NCBI RefSeq assembly: GCF_013364215.1
Contig: NZ_CP054923.1
Location: 2,232,001-2,296,000 of the forward strand
DNA: 64,000 bases
Source of the DNA: Verrucosispora sp. NA02020
GTDB lineage: Bacteria; Actinomycetota; Actinomycetes; Mycobacteriales; Micromonosporaceae
Reading direction: 5' to 3'
The notes under the pieces: model-generated
Databases searched by the model: none
Told to the model about the DNA's origin: nothing
Seen by the model: only the letters and a program-made list of their open reading frames with translations
Program-made: the position numbers and the translations under genes
Shown: positions 23,282 through 30,997 of the stretch, in pieces
Position numbering within the stretch: position 1 is the stretch's first letter
Layout: each line of letters begins with the position of its first letter

Positions 23282-24613
23282 TTAACGGTTGAGCATGCGG
23301 CGCACCGAGCCGGGGACGGCCTTCTTGATCCGGGTCCGGATCCGCTCCGGCCGAGGCATCGCCTGTGACGCCTGCTCGCGAAGTACGGCCTCCTGGTCAC
23401 GAAGCCACTCGATGCGCTTGACCAGCACCTCGGGCGAGGTGGCCAGCGCCGGGCGGACGGCCGGCGGGAAGGCGGTCGCCTGCCGGGTGGCGTCGAACAC
23501 CGCCGCGCTGTCGGCGTCGTTGAAGGAGTTGCCCAGGTTGTGCTTGGTCAGGAACTGGAGCATCGTGTCGTACCGCTGCTTGTGGCCGTTGACCATGCCC
23601 GAGTAGTCGGCCTCGTCGTAGAGCTGGGCGGCGTCCACATCGGCCGGCACGTCGCGCATCACCCGGTGCGGGATCTCGAAGTAGCGGGCCAGCTCCAGGG
23701 TGCGCGAGTCGTGCGCGAAGAGGAAGCCCGGCGTGCCGGCGAGCAGCGAGACGATGGTGCCGTGGATGCGGGTGCCGAAGTTGAAGTCGAACCCGGAGAG
23801 GTAGTCGATCCACGTCCACGGGTCGACGAACATCCGCACCTTGTCCTCGGTGAACAGCGGGTGCGTGGTGTGGATCGGGATCTCGCTGGTCTTGCCACGG
23901 TCCTCGGGGGCGTCACCGAAGAGCAGGGTGCCCAGCGTCTTGAGGTCCTGCGGGATGTAGCGCAGGTTCTCGTAGCGCTGGTGGTGCGTCTTGATGATCT
24001 TCGCCATCGACTTGACGTACGGCGAGACGGTCAACGCGATCTTGTCGTACGGGCCGATGAACGTCTTGCGCTTCTCCACCGGCAGGGTGTCGCCGTGCAG
24101 GAACATCGACGGGCAGCCGATCACGTCGACGTTGGAGAAGCCGATCGTCCGCAGGTAGTCGGCGGTGATCTCACCCCGGACGCCGATGCTGGGCGAGCGG
24201 TCGAGGACGGCCCGGCAGAAGCGACTGACCTGGTCGTCGATCGGACGGAGGTATTCCCGGTCACCGTCGACGTTCGTCTGCACACCCACCCCGAGCACCA
24301 CGACCGGGATCTTGAGTCGCTCGATCAGCCGGCTCATCGCGTCGAGCCGGTGGGCGTAGCTGCGCCGGAACGCGTTCGCCAGCGGGACCACGAAGACGTC
24401 GTACTCCTCGTTGATCCGGTCGCTGTCGCGCATGTTCACCGTGAAGCCGTTGGGCGTGATGGTGGCGGCGCGGGTGGCCAGCAGCTTGTTCGCGGCGTGA
24501 CTGAAGACCAGGTTGCCCGCGTTCTCACCGATCAGGTTCCGCTCGAACGTCTCCTCGGGCGAGTTGACGTCGAAGGGACCCTTTCGGGCCCGCATCAGGA
24601 TCCGCTGGTGCAT
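23282..24613 (-). CDS. Polysaccharide pyruvyl transferase family protein
   Basis: A 443-residue enzyme of the PssM/CsaB group, which ketalises sugars in surface polymers with pyruvate from PEP. The diagnostic GTRIHGTIVSLLAGTPG is near residue 285, with the nearby VLGVGVQTN and SIGVRGEITADYL. A long open frame upstream is rejected because the ATG at 24613 begins the typical MHQRILMRARKGP. A -10-like TAGTAT (complement of 24711-24716) lies about 100 bases upstream. Pyruvylation commonly makes anchors for wall-binding domains or adds negative charge, and it fits the envelope locus. Confidence 0.85.
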   Translation of the reverse strand: MHQRILMRARKGPFDVNSPEETFERNLIGENAGNLVFSHAANKLLATRAATITPNGFTVNMRDSDRINEEYDVFVVPLANAFRRSYAHRLDAMSRLIERLKIPVVVLGVGVQTNVDGDREYLRPIDDQVSRFCRAVLDRSPSIGVRGEITADYLRTIGFSNVDVIGCPSMFLHGDTLPVEKRKTFIGPYDKIALTVSPYVKSMAKIIKTHHQRYENLRYIPQDLKTLGTLLFGDAPEDRGKTSEIPIHTTHPLFTEDKVRMFVDPWTWIDYLSGFDFNFGTRIHGTIVSLLAGTPGFLFAHDSRTLELARYFEIPHRVMRDVPADVDAAQLYDEADYSGMVNGHKQRYDTMLQFLTKHNLGNSFNDADSAAVFDATRQATAFPPAVRPALATSPEVLVKRIEWLRDQEAVLREQASQAMPRPERIRTRIKKAVPGSVRRMLNR

Positions 24614-24793
24614 CGCTGACTCTGCCTCTCGTCGGTGCCGGCCCCGCCTCGGCATGCCCGGCGCACCACCGAGCCGGATGGCGGGGTGGGTGCTCATCCA
24701 AGTCCCGGGAATACTAGGCCACCGGAGGACCGGTTGACACCTGCGCCGCATCCGCCCCTCCTGCCTCGCGTCGAGTGGGTGTGCCCGCACCGG

Positions 24794-24799
24794 TATGGT
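24794..24799 (+). promoter_or_regulatory. -10 box of the acyltransferase gene
   Basis: TATGGT seven bases before the ATG at 24807 fits a leaderless promoter. No strong -35 box is evident; a perfect TTGACA at 24734-24739 is too far upstream to pair with it. Confidence 0.45.
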
Positions 24800-24806
24800 G
24801 CCCGGA

Positions 24807-26069
24807 ATGACCAGCGCCACCGTCGTCGATAGGCAGCCCTCCACCACCCGACGCGGTGACGCCAGCCGATTGCCCTCGTTGACCGGACTGCGCTGGATCG
24901 CCGCGCTGCTGGTCTTCGGTTTCCACGCCGGCACCATGCGCATCATCGCCGAGCCCGGTCACCAGGCGGTGGTCAGCGAGATCTTCACCCTGGGCCTGTC
25001 CGGGGTGCAGTTCTTCTTCATCCTCAGCGGCTTCGTGCTGGTCTGGTCGGCCCGGGTCGGTGACTCCCGCCGCCGGTTCTGGCGTCGTCGGCTCGCCAAG
25101 ATCTATCCGAACCACCTGGTGTTGTGGGCGCTGGCCATGCTCGCGGCGCTCTGGTTCGCCGACCCGATCAACCCGGTGGCCGCGCTGGAGAACCTCTTCC
25201 TGCTCCAGGCATGGGACCCGCGACCGGGCTACTTCTACAGCGTCAACAACGTGAGCTGGTCGCTCTCCTGCGAACTGTTCTTCTATCTGTGCCTGCCGTT
25301 GGCGTTGCCGCTGATCCGACGGGCCAGGCCGTGGATGCTGTGGGCCGTCGTGATCGCCATGCCGTTGCTGATCCTGGCGCTCTGGCCCGGACAGCAGTTG
25401 GTGCCGGAGCAGAGCCGGTGGTGGTTCGCCCAGATCTTCCCGCTGGTGCGGTCGCTGGAGTTCTGGATGGGTGTGGCCGCCGCCGAGCTGATGCTGCGCG
25501 GTCGCTGGCGCGGGCCCCGGCTGCCGCTGGCCACCGTTATCTTCGTCGCGACCTGGGTGGCGGCCTCGCAGTGGATCCGGGCCGAACTCTGGGCGGCACT
25601 GCTGTCGGTGGCGTACGTCCTGGTGATCGCGGCGGCGGCCGACGCGGACGTGCACGGTCGCCGTTCGCCGCTGCGTTCCCGGCTGATGGTCTGGCTGGGC
25701 GAGGTCTCGTTCGCCTTCTACCTGGTGCACGTCTTCGCGATCATGACGATCCTGCGGCTCACCGGAGACTGGGGCACCGGCCTGCCCGGCTGGTGGGGAG
25801 TACCGGCGGTGATCGGGTTCCTGCTGCTCACCCTGGCGCTGGCCGCGTTGCTGCACCGCTACGTGGAGCAACCGATGATGCGCCGACTCGCCCCGAGCCG
25901 CGCTGCCGCCGGCCCCGCCGCCCCGCCTGGTGGCGGGTCCGCCGAGCCTGCGGGACCGTCCGCAGATCCGCCCGCCGGATCGCCCGCTGGCCCGCCCGCC
26001 GGGCCGCCGAGGCAGCGGGTGCCGGGTGACGAGCCGAGTACGGCAGGTCTCCGCGACCGGGACCGCTGA
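24807..26069 (+). CDS. Acyltransferase family 3 (OafA/YrhL-like) membrane protein
   Basis: A 420-residue integral membrane O-acyltransferase with about ten hydrophobic helices. The N-terminal LPSLTGLRWIAALLVFGFHAG carries the conserved arginine and the catalytic-type His of the family; FFFILSGFVLVW and RRLAKIYPNHLVLW follow. Such enzymes move acetyl or other acyl groups onto surface glycans from acyl-CoA. The C-terminus is a Pro/Ala/Gly-rich cytoplasmic tail. The ATG at 24807 is favoured because TATGGT (24794-24799) lies seven bases upstream, giving a leaderless mRNA; a start at 24795 would lie inside that box. Confidence 0.88.
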   Translation: MTSATVVDRQPSTTRRGDASRLPSLTGLRWIAALLVFGFHAGTMRIIAEPGHQAVVSEIFTLGLSGVQFFFILSGFVLVWSARVGDSRRRFWRRRLAKIYPNHLVLWALAMLAALWFADPINPVAALENLFLLQAWDPRPGYFYSVNNVSWSLSCELFFYLCLPLALPLIRRARPWMLWAVVIAMPLLILALWPGQQLVPEQSRWWFAQIFPLVRSLEFWMGVAAAELMLRGRWRGPRLPLATVIFVATWVAASQWIRAELWAALLSVAYVLVIAAAADADVHGRRSPLRSRLMVWLGEVSFAFYLVHVFAIMTILRLTGDWGTGLPGWWGVPAVIGFLLLTLALAALLHRYVEQPMMRRLAPSRAAAGPAAPPGGGSAEPAGPSADPPAGSPAGPPAGPPRQRVPGDEPSTAGLRDRDR

Positions 26070-26193
26070 GTCCACCGTGGACCGTTGTCGTCGACGCCCC
26101 GACCTGCTGTTTCGTGTGCCGATTACGGCGCGTCGTCTACCTGACACGCCCGCCGCCGATGCGGTGCGACAGTGGTGGCGGTAGCGTGACCGG

Positions 26194-26643
26194 GTGCTTC
26201 CCGTCGCGCCCGCCCGTCCCCTGTGGTGGCTGGCGCGCTGGGCGACGCGACTGCTGACCGGGTTCGCGGTCGCCGCCGCGTTCACCCTCGGCACCTGGGC
26301 GATGCCCGCACTGGCCGCGCCCGCACTGGCCACCCCCGCACTGGCCGCGCCCGCACAGGCCGCGCTCGTCGGGCACCCCGTCGCCGGCCGGTTCGGGTCG
26401 GCTCCTCTCCTCGTGCCCTCGCCCCGTGCCGACTGGCGCCCCTCGTCGACGGGTGCGCTGGTCACGGTGTCCGCCACGGGGGCCGTCGACCGCGCCGACG
26501 CGCTCGGCGTACCCGGGCTGCCGCCCGAGGCGGGCCTGGCGCAGCGGCCCGCCGTGACGGCGGTGGTGGGCGGCCCGGCGGCGTCCCTCCCGACGGCGGT
26601 CCCGCCGGGTGCCCACGGTGCCCGCGCCCCACCCGGCGACTGA
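26194..26643 (+). CDS. Hypothetical exported or membrane-anchored Ala/Pro-rich protein
   Basis: A 149-residue protein with no family match. Residues 10-35 form a signal peptide or membrane helix. This is followed by a short tandem peptide repeat (PALAAPALATPALAAPA), and then a low-complexity Pro/Ala/Gly domain. The GTG start lies six bases after TAGCGT (26182-26187), consistent with a leaderless message. No catalytic motif is seen. It could be a small wall-associated protein. Confidence 0.55.
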   Translation: MLPVAPARPLWWLARWATRLLTGFAVAAAFTLGTWAMPALAAPALATPALAAPAQAALVGHPVAGRFGSAPLLVPSPRADWRPSSTGALVTVSATGAVDRADALGVPGLPPEAGLAQRPAVTAVVGGPAASLPTAVPPGAHGARAPPGD

Positions 26644-26820
26644 CCTCACGCCCCGCTGCGGCACACCGACCGGACTCCGCCGCAGCCCGTCCCGCAACGC
26701 CCGGGACCTCTGCCCCGCGAAACATCCCGTCACCGCCCCGCCCGGTTCCGACGCGCCGCCGTCGGGGGACCGGGTGCCGGCGGCCCGCTGTCAGCGCACC
26801 ACGGCCCACGAGGTACCGCC

Positions 26821-27576
26821 ATGGAGAAGACCGTCCTCTACCAGTTCCTGATCGAGGTGCCCCGGGCCGCCGCCATCTGGTCGGTGCTGCTCGTGCTCGC
26901 ACTGGGCGTGCTCACCGTCCTGGTCGCCCGGCCCGAACCGTCCGGCCCCGACGAGACCGGCCCCGCCGACGACCCCGCCGAGGCCGAGACGGCCGACCTG
27001 CGCCGCTACGCCGGTGAGGTGGCGGTGGCCGCCGCCGGGGCCGCACAGAACGCCGCCCGGCGGCGGGACGCGTGGCGTACCGCCCAGACCGCCCTCGACC
27101 GTGCCTGGGCCCGCTTCGACGAGGCGGAGAGCCGGGCCCGACGGCTCGCCGGGACCACCGCGCTGCCCGCCCCCCGCACCCCCCGCACCGCCAGCGAGTA
27201 CGCCGCCCGGGAACGCTGGCTGCACCACGCCGCGATGGTGGCGCACTGGCGCGGTGACCTGTCGGCGCGGCAGCTCACCGACGTGCTGGCCCGGCGGGCC
27301 GGCTGGGACCCCCGCCTGCACCCGGCCGCACAGGAGGTCGTGCTGGCCCGGGTCGTCCGGGACAACCACCGGGCCACCTACCGGGCCGCCGCCGAGCGGG
27401 AACGGGCCGCCTGGCGGGAGACGGAACGGGCCACCGAAGCGGCCCGGGTGCTCTCCGCCGAGGCGTACGCCGCCGCGCAGCGCCTGCGACCGAACCCGGT
27501 GCCGGCACCCGCCGTGACCACCGCCGCGCGTCCGGCCGCTGCGGCCCTGCGCTGGCGTCCGGCGCGCGTGGGGTGA
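26821..27576 (+). CDS. Hypothetical membrane protein with long helical domain
   Basis: A 251-residue protein. One N-terminal transmembrane helix (about residues 15-37) is followed by an acidic linker (DETGPADDPAEAE) and a long Ala/Arg/Glu-rich domain with the heptad pattern of a helical or coiled-coil protein. The C-terminus is basic and Pro/Ala-rich. The segment ARRAGWDPRLHPAAQEVVLARVVRDNHR is the most ordered-looking part. I do not recognise the family. The ATG has no strong ribosome site; GAGGTACC is just upstream. Confidence 0.65.
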   Translation: MEKTVLYQFLIEVPRAAAIWSVLLVLALGVLTVLVARPEPSGPDETGPADDPAEAETADLRRYAGEVAVAAAGAAQNAARRRDAWRTAQTALDRAWARFDEAESRARRLAGTTALPAPRTPRTASEYAARERWLHHAAMVAHWRGDLSARQLTDVLARRAGWDPRLHPAAQEVVLARVVRDNHRATYRAAAERERAAWRETERATEAARVLSAEAYAAAQRLRPNPVPAPAVTTAARPAAAALRWRPARVG

Positions 27577-27823
27577 CTCGGGCGAGACGCGCGGAGCCCC
27601 GGTAATCCAGCCTGATCGGGTGAGCCCGGTCACACCGATCGCCGGAACGGACGGTGGTGCCGCAACCGCCCGAGACGTGACGTGATGTCCGGAGGCATTG
27701 TCCGGGGGTGGTCCGGTTGTCACCGCCCGTTACGTCGATCACCGTCGGTCCTGTTGCGGGACATCGATGACCGAACGCCCGAAAATCACTGAGCTGGATC
27801 ATGTTTGCGCAGGTCAGAGCGGG
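27577..27823. other. Intergenic DNA before the riboswitch promoter
   Basis: First part of a 686-base gap between genes. I see no gene or strong hairpin in this part. The remainder holds a promoter, a c-di-AMP riboswitch and a half copy of repeat family A. Confidence 0.5.
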
Positions 27824-27852
27824 TTGGCAGGGCAATGACCGACCAGTAATGT
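27824..27852 (+). promoter_or_regulatory. Near-consensus promoter of the riboswitch-peptidase unit
   Basis: TTGGCA at 27824-27829 and TAATGT at 27847-27852 are 17 bases apart, close to the housekeeping consensus. Transcription would start near 27859, just ahead of the riboswitch, which supports both calls. Confidence 0.75.
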
Positions 27853-27869
27853 CGGCCCGTCCGATGCGG

Positions 27870-28045
27870 TAACCGATCGCAGGAGGCGACGCCGCATCGA
27901 CCCGCCTAATCGTGGTCTCACGAACCGGGGACCCACCGCACCTCTGGGGTGAATCCGCGAGCCTCGGCTCGCGGTAGGGCCAACTTCCCGCCCGAACCCG
28001 TCAGCTAACCCGGTCGGCGGTGTCGGAAGGAGCTTTCCTCTCGTG
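27870..28045 (+). ncRNA. c-di-AMP riboswitch (ydaO-yuaA class)
   Basis: The conserved core elements are present in order: GGGGACCCA, GGGGTGAATC (27946-27955), a GC-rich helix around 27956-27973, GGGC-CAACTTCC, CCCGAACCCGTCAGCTAACC (27991-28010) and a closing GGAAGGAG. These match the actinobacterial ydaO class, which senses cyclic di-AMP and usually turns wall-hydrolase genes off. The downstream gene is a secreted cysteine peptidase-like protein, consistent with that role. The exact 5' edge of the outer helix is approximate. Confidence 0.9.
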
Positions 28046-28202
28046 CATCCCCTTGTGATACCCCTCTTGTTCCTCCACGGCACTGCGGTGCCCGCGCTCA
28101 CCGGGCCGTCGGCCGCGAGCTGACTGCGGCCCCCGCCCGGCCCCGACCGGGCGAAGCCCCTCGCACGGCCCGTCCGCCCACTCGGGCGGTCCTCGGCATG
28201 TC

Positions 28203-28231
28203 CTGTCGAGCTGACCGCCGGAGCGGATCGC
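28203..28231 (+). repeat. Half copy of repeat family A in the peptidase leader
   Basis: CTGTCGAGCTGA at 28203-28214 is followed, at the same distance as in the full copies, by CGGATCGC. No opposite end is visible nearby. It lies between the riboswitch and the ribosome site of the peptidase gene, so it is part of the transcribed leader. Confidence 0.6.
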
Positions 28232-28262
28232 CGTGCCTCCCCGAGCCCCCGTGGAGGACTCC

Positions 28263-29120
28263 GTGAAGCAGACCCTGACGCGCCAGCTACGCCGGCTGGC
28301 CACCGAACGCCCCTACCAGGTCGTCGCCGCCTCGGCCGCCGCGCTGGCGCTGGCCACCGGCACCGGTGCCGTACTCGTCGGCACCGATGACGCCCCGACG
28401 ACCGCGCACACCACGACCGCCGTCGCCGAGATGCGGGGCGACACCGTCGCCTCCCGCGCCGACACCCGCGCGGAGCCGACCCCGTCGACCCCGCCGGGCA
28501 GCGCGGCCCCGAGCAGCGCCGCACCGTCACCGTCGCCCTCGCCCACGCCGAAGGCCACCTCGGCGGCCCCCTCGCCGGTGGCCGTCAGCGAGAAGACCGC
28601 ACCGAAGCCACCGACGCGCAAGGTCCTGGACTACGACTTCCAGGCCCAGACCACCGGCTACTACTGCGGCCCGGCCGCGGTACGCAACGCGCTCAGCGCC
28701 GCCGGGGTCGACCGTGACCAGGACACCCTGGCCGCCCAGCTCGGCACCACGTACGCCGGCACCAACTCGGCTCTGGACACCACCCGGGTGCTCAACGCCA
28801 CGCTCAAGGGCGAGCCGTACTCGACCACGATGCTGCGGGGCGGCTCGGCCACCCCGACGCAGATGGACCAGCTCCAGGCCGACGTGGTGGAGGCGATCAC
28901 CGACGGGCGCGGTGTGGTGGTGAACGTGGCCGGCAGCGCCACCGACACCGACGGTGGCTGGCACTCCTTCCCCGGCGGCCACTACGTCGCCGTGGTCGGT
29001 TACGCGGACGACGGTCGACTGGTCAAGATCGCGGACTCGGCCGACGCCTCGTACTACTCGTACTGGATGAGCACCACCGACCTCGCCCACTGGGCCGCCA
29101 CCCGCGGCTACTCCTCCTGA
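28263..29120 (+). CDS. Secreted C39-like cysteine peptidase
   Basis: A 285-residue exported protein. A membrane/signal segment covers about residues 17-41 and is followed by a Ser/Pro/Thr-rich linker to about residue 120. The peptidase_C39_2-like domain has catalytic Cys135 in YYCGPAAVRNAL, His in GGHYVAVVGY and an Asp in IADSAD. The GTG at 28263 is set by GGAGG six bases upstream. The upstream c-di-AMP riboswitch links it to cell-wall and osmotic control, where it may act like NlpC/P60-type hydrolases. Its substrate is unproven. A strong hairpin follows the stop. Confidence 0.85.
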   Translation: MKQTLTRQLRRLATERPYQVVAASAAALALATGTGAVLVGTDDAPTTAHTTTAVAEMRGDTVASRADTRAEPTPSTPPGSAAPSSAAPSPSPSPTPKATSAAPSPVAVSEKTAPKPPTRKVLDYDFQAQTTGYYCGPAAVRNALSAAGVDRDQDTLAAQLGTTYAGTNSALDTTRVLNATLKGEPYSTTMLRGGSATPTQMDQLQADVVEAITDGRGVVVNVAGSATDTDGGWHSFPGGHYVAVVGYADDGRLVKIADSADASYYSYWMSTTDLAHWAATRGYSS

Positions 29121-29156
29121 GATGTAAGGACGAGATGTAAGGACCGGATGTAAGGA
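29121..29156 (+). repeat. Three tandem 13-base units next to the hairpin
   Basis: GATGTAAGGA begins at 29121, 29134 and 29147, separated by CGA and CCG. The third unit merges into the left foot of the hairpin at 29150. The array begins directly after the stop codon of the peptidase. Confidence 0.85.
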
Positions 29157-29203
29157 AGGGTCCCCTGCTATACACCAGGCGATAGCAGGGGACCCTTCCT
29201 TAC
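29150..29203. terminator. 22-bp perfect hairpin, repeat family B copy 1
   Basis: Arms at 29150-29171 and 29182-29203 pair perfectly with a 10-base loop. It separates two convergent genes and would stop transcription from both sides. The arm sequence (GTAAGGAAGGG...) recurs in degenerate form at 55336-55389. Confidence 0.85.
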
Positions 29204-29263
29204 TTCTCGGTCTACAGGTCTGACCGAGTACGCCCACCGCTCACCACGGCCGCTGCTGCGCGC

Positions 29264-30964
29264 TCAGGGGGCGGTCGGCAGCGCCGCGTCGTCGGTCGTG
29301 GTCCGTGGCGCCGGGGCGGTCCAGGCCGGGTCCAGTTCCCGCCGGGCGGCGGAGAGGAACGCCTCGGCGTACGAGTCGGCGGGGAAGTCGCCCAGGTAGC
29401 GCCGCCGGGTCGCCCAGCGTGCCTCGGCGAGCGGATCGGTGTCGAGCAGCCGCGTCAGCACGTCGTCCAGGTCGGCAATGTCCCGCCGCAGCACGTAGCC
29501 GGTGGCGGCGAGGGGGAACCGTTCGACGAACCGGTCACCGTCGACGCCGGTGTCGGTGACCGCGTAGGGCTTGCCCGAGTACAGCCAGTCGGAGACCACC
29601 CCGGAGACGTCGGAGACCAGCGCGTCCGCCCGGTTCACCGACTCGGCCAGGGTGAGCCGGCTGGCGGCGGCGCCGAAGACGTGCTGGCGGCCGGTGCGGG
29701 AGCGGTCGGCGGCGAGCAGTTCGTGCAGCCGGGCCAGGCGTCGGGCCGAGCCCGGGTGCTGGTTGGTGTAGGGGTGGGCGCGCAGGATCACCGTGGCGCC
29801 CCGGTCGAGCAGCCGCCGCAGCAGCGTCTCGGCCATCGGCAGGGAGCAGTAGTCGGCGTCGGCGTGGTGGCCGGTCCAGGTGGGGGTGTAGAGGACCGTG
29901 GGGTTCGTCAGCCCCCGGGTCGGCTGGTGGCGTACCTCGATCGCCTCGACCTGCGGGCGGCCCACCACCACGAACTTCTCGGCCGGGATCTCCACCCCGG
30001 CGCGGGCGTACCGGTCGACGGCGGCCTCGCCGGCCACGAAGATCCGGTCGAAGATCGCCGACACCGGGTTGGCGCTGGGCGCCTTGTCGCTGTCGCCGTG
30101 GTGCAGTTGGACGTGGGTGAGCTGGGTGAATCGGATGCAGTGGCTGTTCTTCGCGCCGTGGTTGACGTAGAACGCCACCCGCAGGCTCGGCACCAGCACC
30201 TCGTCCATGGTGCGCAGGGTGGGGCAGTAGACCACCGGTGCGGTGGTGGCCGCCGCGACGGCGGGCAGGAACTCCGGTTCCCGCAGCATCACCACGAACG
30301 GCCGTCCGATCCGTTCCAGGTACGGCAGCCACATGGTGACCTGGTACTCCGAGCCGGGCGGGGCGGAGAAGTGCAGCACGAACTCCGGCTGGTGCCGGCG
30401 TAGCGCCCGGGTGACCGCCGACCCGCCGGCCGTCGGCCGGAACCGGCGGCGGGCCAGGTCGAGGGCGACCGCCCCGGCGGCGGCACCGACCGGCAGGCAG
30501 ACCAGCAGGGCGACCACGGCGGGCAGCCCGGCCAGGGCGGCCACGGCCAGGGCGGCGAGCAGCCCCGCCACCGCGTCGTCGAGCCGGGCGGCGACCTGCG
30601 GCACCCAGGTGCGTACCGGCAGGTTGGCGGCGCGGATCTCCAGGTTGCCGGCGGTCCGCAGCGGCCCGGTGACCAGCACCAGCCCGAGCAGCACGAGGGC
30701 GGTGACCGCCAGGATCGGGTCGAAGCCGCCGTCGAGCTGCCGGGCGTAGCCGACCAGGATCCCGGCGGCGAGCAGGGCGGTCTCCGCGACGCTGTCGGCG
30801 CCCGGTCGGACCCGGCGCTCCCAGACCGTGGCGGCGAGCGCGGCCACCGCCAGCCCGAGCCCCCAGGCGGTCGCGCCGGTGAGCGCGAGCACCAGGAACG
30901 CCAGGACCGCACCGCCGGTGGCCAGGCCCCGGGCGGCCAACTTCGTGACCAGGTCACCACGCAT
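29264..30964 (-). CDS. CDP-glycerol glycerophosphotransferase (TagB/TagF-like), copy 1
   Basis: A 566-residue wall-teichoic-acid type polymerase or primase that transfers polyol-phosphate from a CDP-polyol. The N-terminal 190 residues hold about six hydrophobic helices, an unusual membrane module. The C-terminal GT-B part shows HHGDSDK (near residue 290), TPTWTGHH, RAHPYTN and LVSDVSGVVSDWLYSGKP, all TagF landmarks. It is paralogous to the gene at 37857-39614. It follows the CDP-ribitol synthase fusion, so a ribitol-phosphate donor is as likely as glycerol-phosphate. Confidence 0.88.
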   Translation of the reverse strand: MRGDLVTKLAARGLATGGAVLAFLVLALTGATAWGLGLAVAALAATVWERRVRPGADSVAETALLAAGILVGYARQLDGGFDPILAVTALVLLGLVLVTGPLRTAGNLEIRAANLPVRTWVPQVAARLDDAVAGLLAALAVAALAGLPAVVALLVCLPVGAAAGAVALDLARRRFRPTAGGSAVTRALRRHQPEFVLHFSAPPGSEYQVTMWLPYLERIGRPFVVMLREPEFLPAVAAATTAPVVYCPTLRTMDEVLVPSLRVAFYVNHGAKNSHCIRFTQLTHVQLHHGDSDKAPSANPVSAIFDRIFVAGEAAVDRYARAGVEIPAEKFVVVGRPQVEAIEVRHQPTRGLTNPTVLYTPTWTGHHADADYCSLPMAETLLRRLLDRGATVILRAHPYTNQHPGSARRLARLHELLAADRSRTGRQHVFGAAASRLTLAESVNRADALVSDVSGVVSDWLYSGKPYAVTDTGVDGDRFVERFPLAATGYVLRRDIADLDDVLTRLLDTDPLAEARWATRRRYLGDFPADSYAEAFLSAARRELDPAWTAPAPRTTTDDAALPTAP

Positions 30965-30997
30965 CTCGGCGCTGCCTTCGTGCTCGTCGTCGGCGGG

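Noticed and set aside
24734..24739. TTGACA as the -35 box of the acyltransferase gene
   Set aside because: It lies 54 bases before the plausible -10 box, far outside the usual 16-19 base spacing.
24714..26477. A 587-codon minus-strand frame across the acyltransferase gene
   Set aside because: Its translation is Arg/Gln/Gly low-complexity, whereas the plus strand encodes a clear membrane acyltransferase.
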